Assembly: GCA_027449585.1 (NCBI GenBank)
Contig: DAIDLJ010000036.1
Location: 1-6,525 of the forward strand
DNA: 6,525 nucleotides
Origin: Microcaldota archaeon
Lineage (GTDB): Archaea; Micrarchaeota; Micrarchaeia; Micrarchaeales; CABMGC01
Direction: 5' to 3'
Shown piece after piece: positions 1-4,395 of the stretch (position 1 is its first letter; each line of letters begins with the position of its first letter). The notes under the pieces were generated by a model. It ran no database searches. It was not told the origin of the DNA and saw nothing but the letters and a program-made list of their open reading frames with translations. The translations under genes were made by a program, and so were the position numbers.

Positions 1-657
1 TTATTCGTGCAGTCCTATGCCGAACAAATATCAACGCCACCTAATTTAGGAATAAGCACCGCTTATGGCATGAATTTCATGGACGAAATAATAAATTATT
101 CATCCACCGCATCTGCATATAGCTACAACGTATCTATACCAAGCGCGTACTTATACTCAAATTCACCTCTTGCTGTGACTATAGTCCTATGGAAGTCAAA
201 GGATATCAGCAATTCGACGTCAAGATACCTACGACTTCTAAGAGATTCGCTCGGCGAATCTTACAATTATACACATCATCTAAATGTACTTAACTATAGC
301 AATAGGCTTGGTACTATAACCTACAGTCCGGTAAGCGTTTATTATATTAGCAATGGCACTGCTGTGAATGCAACTGGGCTATATTCAAGCTCATTGTCAG
401 ATTACTTATCCGGATTCTTAACTCCATACTCTAGCAACATAAACATAAATGCAGCTCCATCTTTCTCAACAGAGATCTTCCCAGTATACAAAAGTCTTGA
501 GCAAAGCCAAGTGGCATTCATGTACAACGATTATGTAGTATCTGTATATGCCTGGGGCGTGCTTGGTACCTATAACACCAACTATACGCGTATGATTGCA
601 AAGCACTTATTCACATTACTGAAATCCAATAATTACAATTATCCTGCGTCTACTTAG
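1..657 (+). CDS. Secreted sequon-rich protein of unrecognised family, 5' end outside window
   Basis: I do not recognise this family. The reading frame is open to the left edge (codons TTA TTC precede the first GTG at position 7), so the GTG is probably internal and the true start lies upstream. The visible 216 residues after the GTG are rich in Tyr, Ser, Asn and Thr, have no cysteine and carry about eight N-X-S/T sequons, which suggests an extracellular, possibly N-glycosylated protein. It aligns with the minus-strand protein at 743-1459: residues 19-24 (AYGMNF) match EYGLNF at 90-95 there, a Pro/Ser-rich stretch at 44-72 matches 111-139, and the C-terminal part around 165-204 shares Y..Y.V.V...G.....Y..NYT..I.K. 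On that alignment about 70 N-terminal residues, probably including a membrane anchor, are missing to the left. Stop is TAG at 655-657. It converges on its paralogue. Confidence 0.72.
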   Translation, partial: LFVQSYAEQISTPPNLGISTAYGMNFMDEIINYSSTASAYSYNVSIPSAYLYSNSPLAVTIVLWKSKDISNSTSRYLRLLRDSLGESYNYTHHLNVLNYSNRLGTITYSPVSVYYISNGTAVNATGLYSSSLSDYLSGFLTPYSSNININAAPSFSTEIFPVYKSLEQSQVAFMYNDYVVSVYAWGVLGTYNTNYTRMIAKHLFTLLKSNNYNYPAST

Positions 658-742
658 CCGAATTAATATTCGATAGCATCTCAAAATGACTACGGCATTT
701 TTAATGAATCTAGTGCCATACGGCTAGCCAGACCCCAATGCG
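658..742. other. Convergent intergenic gap with weak terminator-like repeats
   Basis: These 85 bases separate the stop codons of two convergent paralogous genes. TACGGCA at 691-697 can pair imperfectly with TGCCATA at 714-720 (one mismatch, 16-base loop). A run of five T at 698-702 could help end plus-strand transcription, as archaeal termination often uses T-runs. GGCTAGCC at 722-729 is a short perfect palindrome. None of this is strong, and no gene or RNA is visible here. Confidence 0.3.
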
Positions 743-1459
743 TCAAACGTTCTGTAATTTATAATAAATATTCTTCCCAATGTTTAGCGTGTAATTTTCA
801 TCATACCTGTTTCTTATTCCAAATACGGCCACGGCGACCAAGTAATTCTCATATACTATATTGAGCTGATTTAGCTCAAGATTGACATAAGCTGGTGAAA
901 GCGTAGTTATGTATGCCGTTGCATTTTGCATGTATACATCTTCCGTAGTGGCCTGCACACTAAAATTATAGCTGTTTTTTGTGGCAAAATAATTATTGTT
1001 ATAAAAATAGATTGTTCCGTTCAAGCGTCTAGGATACTGTATGGAGCTTGCGTTTGAATATTCGAATACAGATACCAGCATTGCCACCGGCGCAGAAGTA
1101 TTATTGAGATGTGGCGGCGGGATTAATGGATAATCAAAAGGCGGTTCGGTGTTCCCTGCCATTACTGGCGAAGTAAAGTTTAGTCCATATTCGCTAGCAA
1201 AATAATACAATAAGCCCTGGCTTTTATTTGAATTTGGTCCCATATTCATAAATAACACATATGAATTTGGATTAGGGACCCCGTATAATGCATTTGTTCT
1301 GTTAGTTAGCGTAGTTAGGTTTGTATTTGTACTCTCAATACTTGTCGGTTTTAATATTAAAAGTAATGCAATTATAATAATGGCAATTGCGATAGACAGC
1401 AATCTTTCATTGCGCTGAATCCCATTTTTTTTATTCTTTTTGCGCATTAATGTCGGCAT
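743..1459 (-). CDS. Membrane-anchored, sequon-rich secreted protein, paralogue of the gene at the left edge
   Basis: A complete protein of 238 residues whose family I do not recognise. The N-terminus is strongly basic (RKKNKK at 6-11), followed by a hydrophobic segment at about 20-37. This gives a typical signal-anchor: cytoplasmic tail, one membrane helix, and about 200 residues outside. The outer part has roughly ten N-X-S/T sequons, many Tyr and Asn and no cysteine. It matches the left-edge protein in the YG[ML]NF motif (91-95), a Pro-rich stretch with PVA (111-126) and the C-terminal block at 195-231 ending in NYT..I.K. The ATG at 1457-1459 is chosen because a TATA-like box on the same strand lies about 26-30 bases before it; Met5 (1445-1447) is an alternative. 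The gene is divergent from the LamG/pilin genes and shares their promoter region. A surface or envelope role is inference. Confidence 0.75.
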   Translation of the reverse strand: MPTLMRKKNKKNGIQRNERLLSIAIAIIIIALLLILKPTSIESTNTNLTTLTNRTNALYGVPNPNSYVLFMNMGPNSNKSQGLLYYFASEYGLNFTSPVMAGNTEPPFDYPLIPPPHLNNTSAPVAMLVSVFEYSNASSIQYPRRLNGTIYFYNNNYFATKNSYNFSVQATTEDVYMQNATAYITTLSPAYVNLELNQLNIVYENYLVAVAVFGIRNRYDENYTLNIGKNIYYKLQNV

Positions 1460-1480
1460 ATTGATAAAAGGTTCCTGAAG

Positions 1481-1490
1481 ATTTATAATA
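1481..1490 (-). promoter_or_regulatory. TATA box for the minus-strand membrane protein
   Basis: Read on the minus strand the bases are TATTATAAAT, centred about 27 bases before the ATG at 1459. Archaeal transcription starts about 25 bases after the TATA centre, so the mRNA would begin at or within a few bases of the start codon. There is no Shine-Dalgarno sequence, which fits leaderless translation. Confidence 0.55.
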
Positions 1491-1602
1491 CTGGCGCAAT
1501 TTTAACAGCCAATAAAAAATCCTCATCCATTGCCAAATAAAATACAAATCTACAAAATAAATTACCCAATATAGATATTTTCAAATTAAATAATACACTA
1601 AC

Positions 1603-1610
1603 CTTATATA
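1603..1610 (+). promoter_or_regulatory. TATA box for the first LamG/pilin gene
   Basis: The sequence CTTATATA starts 29 bases before the ATG at 1632. The predicted transcription start coincides with the start codon, giving a leaderless mRNA. The bases between box and ATG are AT-rich and contain no Shine-Dalgarno motif. Confidence 0.65.
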
Positions 1611-1631
1611 TGCTAATCCTAAAAATAAATC

Positions 1632-2495
1632 ATGAAGCTTCAAGCATCCCTGGAATATCTAAATACTTATATCTGGGCGGTTCTTATAATAGCCATAGCG
1701 TTTGTTGTAATGGTTGAACTTAACGTATTCAATCCAAATTTCTGGGCAGCAAAGCAGTCGCCGGGATCTTGTACCATACTAAGAATACAGCTTGGCGGAG
1801 CCACGCTTCATTGCACCGGAAGCGCGTTAATACCAGAATACGTTGCGCAATTCAATGGCCAAACCAGCTACATAACCCTTCCATCAAACGCCCCATTTAA
1901 TTATGGCTCCTCGCCCAGCACCATCTGCGGATGGGCAGATCTCTTTGGCATTCCTGGTAGCTATGGCACCAATGATGGATATTCCTGGATAATGGCCTAC
2001 GGAACGGGTGCGAATTCGGAAGCAAGATTCGTCGGTTTTAGATCCAACGCCGTAGATGGGGGCGGTTATGGGTCCGATATACTATATTCTACTTCAATTA
2101 GCAAATATCTCAGTAACTGGAATTTCTTCTGTAGTACATATGACGGTTCAAATGCAGAATTATATGTAAATGGCGCTTTAGTGGCTGGTCCGTCTCCATT
2201 CAGTTGGAGCGCAGTCAACTCAGCCGCATATATAGGGAAGCAAGTAAATTCACTATCAGAGTATCTATACGGCCAGCTTTCAGATATCCAAGTCTATAAT
2301 ACTTCATTATCAGCAAATAACATACAATCATTATATCTAGAGGGGATAGGTGGGCCTCCAGTAGACCTCCGCTATCTGGCCGGTTGGTGGCCCCTGAACG
2401 GGGACACTAGCGATTATTCTGGGAATGGAAACAACGGCATCCCAACAAACATCGTATTCACAAACAGCTGGTACAGCAATTATGCTAAGCCTTAA
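1632..2495 (+). CDS. Class III signal peptide (pilin-like) protein with LamG-like lectin domain, paralogue 1
   Basis: A 287-residue surface protein built like a prepilin carrying a lectin domain. It starts with MKL and then QASLEYLNTY, the class III signal motif, which is normally cut just before the Q by an archaeal prepilin peptidase. A hydrophobic helix (about 13-30) follows, which in pilins anchors and packs into the fibre. Next come a stalk (29-46, ELNVFNPNFW.AKQ.PG) and a Cys47-Cys61 pair. A LamG/concanavalin-A-like jelly-roll runs from about 70 to 236; its signs are FNGQTSYITLP, W163-F-F-C-S-T-Y-D-G, ELYVNGALVAG, YIGKQ and QLSDIQVYNTSLSANNIQ. The strand motif GWWPLNG (251-257) with DYSGNGNNG, normally at the start of a LamG domain, is at the C-terminus. 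An extra Cys99/Cys167 pair is absent from paralogue 2. The start is supported by the TATA box. Sugar binding or adhesion is inferred from the fold; no ligand can be named. Confidence 0.85.
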   Translation: MKLQASLEYLNTYIWAVLIIAIAFVVMVELNVFNPNFWAAKQSPGSCTILRIQLGGATLHCTGSALIPEYVAQFNGQTSYITLPSNAPFNYGSSPSTICGWADLFGIPGSYGTNDGYSWIMAYGTGANSEARFVGFRSNAVDGGGYGSDILYSTSISKYLSNWNFFCSTYDGSNAELYVNGALVAGPSPFSWSAVNSAAYIGKQVNSLSEYLYGQLSDIQVYNTSLSANNIQSLYLEGIGGPPVDLRYLAGWWPLNGDTSDYSGNGNNGIPTNIVFTNSWYSNYAKP

Positions 2496-2500
2496 TTCTA

Positions 2501-2518
2501 GTCAACAGCCTTTATATA
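2501..2518 (+). promoter_or_regulatory. Extended TATA promoter of the second LamG/pilin gene
   Basis: TTTATATA at 2511-2518 starts 29 bases before the ATG at 2540, predicting a leaderless transcript. The ten bases upstream (GTCAACAGCC) closely resemble those before the next gene's TATA box at 3382-3391; over the 18 bases the two promoters differ at three positions. This upstream part may be a BRE or activator site. Confidence 0.65.
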
Positions 2519-2539
2519 ATTAGGCAGCAATATCTAACC

Positions 2540-3382
2540 ATGAAGTCGCAGGCAGCGCTTGAATACCTGACTACTTATGGCTGGGCCCTACTTGTCATAG
2601 CCGTAGTAATAATTCTGCTCGCAGAGCTAAACGTATTCAATCCAAATTTCTGGACTGCAAAGCAGCAGCCGGGAATGTGCACTGTCTTGCGCAGCCAGTT
2701 CGGCAGTGCATCGCTATCCTGCTCCGGCACGTCCCTGCTTCCAGAATTTGTGATGCAGCTAAATGGAAATGGTTATGTTAGTATACCTAATTCTGCGCTG
2801 ATCGATTCTGGTAATCAGTACACAATCTCCGTATGGGTAAAGACGGCATACGCGACCAATACAATAATTTGGACAGCAGGAGATGGACGGACAAGCGGGT
2901 ATCAATTATACCTATATAATGGCTATCCGGCTCTATGGACACCATTAGGCACTATAATCTCATCAAAACTAGTCAACGACAATTCCTGGCATCAAATTGT
3001 AGGTGTATTTCCCTCAACAGGCGCTGGATCAGTGTATGTGGATGGAGTAATCTCTACCAGCAACTCAATAGGATCAATAGCCACAAGCGGCAACAATCTT
3101 ATCGGGTCCCAGCCAATATCTGGTTACAACCTCTATTATTATGGTAACATATCAAACGTGCAGCTCTACAATACCTCTCTCTCCTCAAATGTGATACAAG
3201 AGCTTTACGTAAAGGGCATAGGTGGGGCTCCAATAACCCTACAGAACCTGGTGGGATGGTGGCCACTAAATGGAAACGCCAACGACTATTCTGGAACCGG
3301 ACCGTTTGGCAAAGGGGACAGCGGAACGGCCACGAATGCCATATATACTAATGACTGGTATAGCAATTACATCACCCCATAG
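2540..3382 (+). CDS. Class III signal peptide (pilin-like) protein with LamG-like lectin domain, paralogue 2
   Basis: A 280-residue paralogue of the preceding gene with the same layout: MKS then QAALEYLTTYGWALL (class III signal, expected cut before Q4), hydrophobic helix at about 13-28, stalk ELNVFNPNFWTAKQQPG (29-45; 15 of 17 residues identical to paralogue 1), and Cys47/Cys61 at the same positions. The LamG-like domain follows (LNGNGYVSIPNS at 74-85, TISVWVK at 95-101, then SWHQIVGVF, SVYVDGVI, LIGSQ and SNVQLYNTSLSSNVIQEL). The C-terminus carries GWWPLNG (239-245), DYSG and a YTNDWYSNY ending that matches FTNSWYSNY in paralogue 1. Cysteines equivalent to Cys99/Cys167 of paralogue 1 are valines here. 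It begins 44 bases after paralogue 1 ends and has its own TATA box. The lectin part has diverged more than the stalk. Role inferred: surface adhesin or lectin-bearing minor pilin. Confidence 0.85.
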   Translation: MKSQAALEYLTTYGWALLVIAVVIILLAELNVFNPNFWTAKQQPGMCTVLRSQFGSASLSCSGTSLLPEFVMQLNGNGYVSIPNSALIDSGNQYTISVWVKTAYATNTIIWTAGDGRTSGYQLYLYNGYPALWTPLGTIISSKLVNDNSWHQIVGVFPSTGAGSVYVDGVISTSNSIGSIATSGNNLIGSQPISGYNLYYYGNISNVQLYNTSLSSNVIQELYVKGIGGAPITLQNLVGWWPLNGNANDYSGTGPFGKGDSGTATNAIYTNDWYSNYITP

Positions 3383-3399
3383 CCAACGGCATTTATATA
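3382..3399 (+). promoter_or_regulatory. Extended TATA promoter of the small pilin gene
   Basis: TTTATATA at 3392-3399 starts 31 bases before the ATG at 3423. The upstream bases GCCAACGGCA match the preceding gene's promoter, giving a shared pattern GYCAACRGCMTTTATATA. The element begins at the last base of the previous gene's TAG stop. The predicted transcript has almost no 5' leader. Confidence 0.65.
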
Positions 3400-3422
3400 G
3401 TTTAATCTGACTAAATATTAGC

Positions 3423-3905
3423 ATGGCCATAAAGCTTCAAAGCGCCATGGAGTACCTGACCACTTATGGTTGGGCCATTCTGATAATTGCAATAGTTCTA
3501 GTGGCGCTTTTCCAGATAATAAATTCGGCTCCTTCACAGCTGCAGACGTGCCTTATGCCTGCTGGATTTGCTTGCCCCGCATTCTATTTGGCTTCAAATG
3601 GCGTGCTATTCGTAAATCTCATACAGACCACTCAGTATCCTATAACTGTAACTGCCTTGGGTTGCGTAAATCCAGAGTCCCTCAGCCATATGTACAATGC
3701 CAACCAGATTACCCCGTACAATTCGATATCCATGCCTATAGGGTCAAATTACACTTTCAGCATACCTTGCTGGTCAAACAGCACACAGTATTCCGGCACA
3801 ATCGGGCAGATATTCTCGGGCTATTTAATAGTTAATTATACGAGCGCCTACACCAATTTCCCAAGCACCATTTATGGGACCTTGCGGGTGGCAGTCTCGA
3901 GCTGA
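3423..3905 (+). CDS. Small pilin-like protein with class III signal peptide
   Basis: A 160-residue protein starting MAIKL followed by QSAMEYLTTYGWAILIIA. This is the class III/type IV pilin-like signal, expected to be cut before Q6, leading into a membrane helix at about 17-33. The remaining 125 residues should lie outside the cell or in a fibre. They hold four cysteines (43, 51, 81, 116), enough for two disulfides, sequons such as NYT and NST, and beta-rich sequence (FYLASNGVLFVNL, YPITVTALGC). There is no LamG domain. It follows the two LamG/pilin genes in the same direction, 40 bases after the second, with its own TATA box; NrdR begins 6 bases after its stop. It may be the major subunit of a fibre in which the LamG proteins are accessory subunits, but this is inference from order and signal type only. 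Confidence 0.83.
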   Translation: MAIKLQSAMEYLTTYGWAILIIAIVLVALFQIINSAPSQLQTCLMPAGFACPAFYLASNGVLFVNLIQTTQYPITVTALGCVNPESLSHMYNANQITPYNSISMPIGSNYTFSIPCWSNSTQYSGTIGQIFSGYLIVNYTSAYTNFPSTIYGTLRVAVSS

Positions 3906-3911
3906 TGTCTG

Positions 3912-4382
3912 ATGAGATGCCCGTTCTGCAAAAGCAGCAATACCGAGGTTCTTGACTCAAGAGAGGTGCTAAGCGGGGCAAGCATACGAAGAAGGAGGGA
4001 ATGCGAATCCTGCGGAAAGAGGTTCACGACATATGAGAAAGTGGATCTTGAAGAGATAATAGTTATCAAGAAGGACAATACAAGAGAGCCGTTTGATAGG
4101 AACAAGATACTCCACGGAATAGTTATTGCAGGCCAGAAGCGTAACATAAGCCGTGAGCGCATGGAGCAGATAGTGGAGAAGATAGAGGCCAGGATACGCG
4201 CAAAAGGCACCAAGGAGATCGAGAGCAGAAAGATAGGAGACATGGTAGTCAGGGAACTCTTTGGCATAGATCCCGTGGCTTACATAAGATTTGCAAGCGT
4301 ATACAACAACTTTGATTCTCCAGACGAGTTCAGGAAGCACATACGCATGTTTCGAAAGTCCTCAAAGAAGAAGGCAAAGTAA
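3912..4382 (+). CDS. nrdR: Transcriptional repressor NrdR (zinc ribbon and ATP-cone)
   Basis: NrdR represses ribonucleotide reductase genes when dATP is bound in its ATP-cone. The 156 residues have the full family layout at normal length. The zinc ribbon uses Cys3, Cys6, Cys31 and Cys34 (CPFC...CESCG) and carries the DNA-binding basic run RRRR at 26-29, followed by KRFTTYE. The ATP-cone runs from about 49 to 139 and includes VIKKDNTREPFDRNKI, KRNIS and the signature VAYIRFASVYNNF. The tail is lysine-rich. The ATG at 3912 gives the canonical MRCPFC start. The gene follows the pilin stop by 6 bases, with no convincing TATA box or Shine-Dalgarno sequence nearby (GGGTGG at 3886-3891 is too far), so it may be read through from the pilin promoter or use a weak promoter inside that gene. 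It converges on its likely target, nrdJ. NrdR is common in bacteria and much rarer in archaea. Confidence 0.95.
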   Translation: MRCPFCKSSNTEVLDSREVLSGASIRRRRECESCGKRFTTYEKVDLEEIIVIKKDNTREPFDRNKILHGIVIAGQKRNISRERMEQIVEKIEARIRAKGTKEIESRKIGDMVVRELFGIDPVAYIRFASVYNNFDSPDEFRKHIRMFRKSSKKKAK

Positions 4383-4395
4383 CCGGCCGGTTACT
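4378..4395. repeat. Perfect 18-bp palindrome covering both nrdR and nrdJ stop codons
   Basis: AGTAACCGGCCGGTTACT is its own reverse complement over all 18 bases. It contains the TAA of nrdR (4380-4382) and the TAA of nrdJ (4391-4393, minus strand) around the core CCGGCCGG. On the minus strand, after nrdJ, it is followed by a pyrimidine-rich tract from the complement of the lysine codons of nrdR, so it resembles a terminator in that direction. On the plus strand no T-run follows. It could be a shared 3' hairpin or a dimeric protein site. Confidence 0.6.

Larger units (their letters stand above)
1460..1631. other. Divergent AT-rich promoter region
   Basis: This 172-base, very AT-rich gap separates the divergent starts of the sequon-rich membrane protein and the first LamG/pilin protein. 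It contains a TATA-like box for each direction (1481-1490 on the minus strand, 1603-1610 on the plus strand). I see no small ORF, RNA gene or clear operator between the two boxes. Confidence 0.6.

Noticed and set aside
7..9. GTG as the start codon of the left-edge gene
   Set aside because: The frame is open before it, and the paralogue has about 70 more N-terminal residues including a membrane anchor.
2935..3835. Out-of-frame plus-strand ORFs inside the second LamG gene (2935-3147) and the small pilin gene (3470-3835)
   Set aside because: The overlapping frames have recognisable signal peptide and domain motifs; these have none and lack promoters.
3872..4340. Open frames on the minus strand opposite nrdR (3872-4267 and 3969-4340)
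   Set aside because: They lie antisense to a clear NrdR with intact zinc ribbon and ATP-cone, and their translations show no coherent domain.
4378..4395. The palindrome as an NrdR operator
   Set aside because: NrdR boxes are AT-rich imperfect repeats placed in pairs at promoters; this is GC-rich and located at gene ends.
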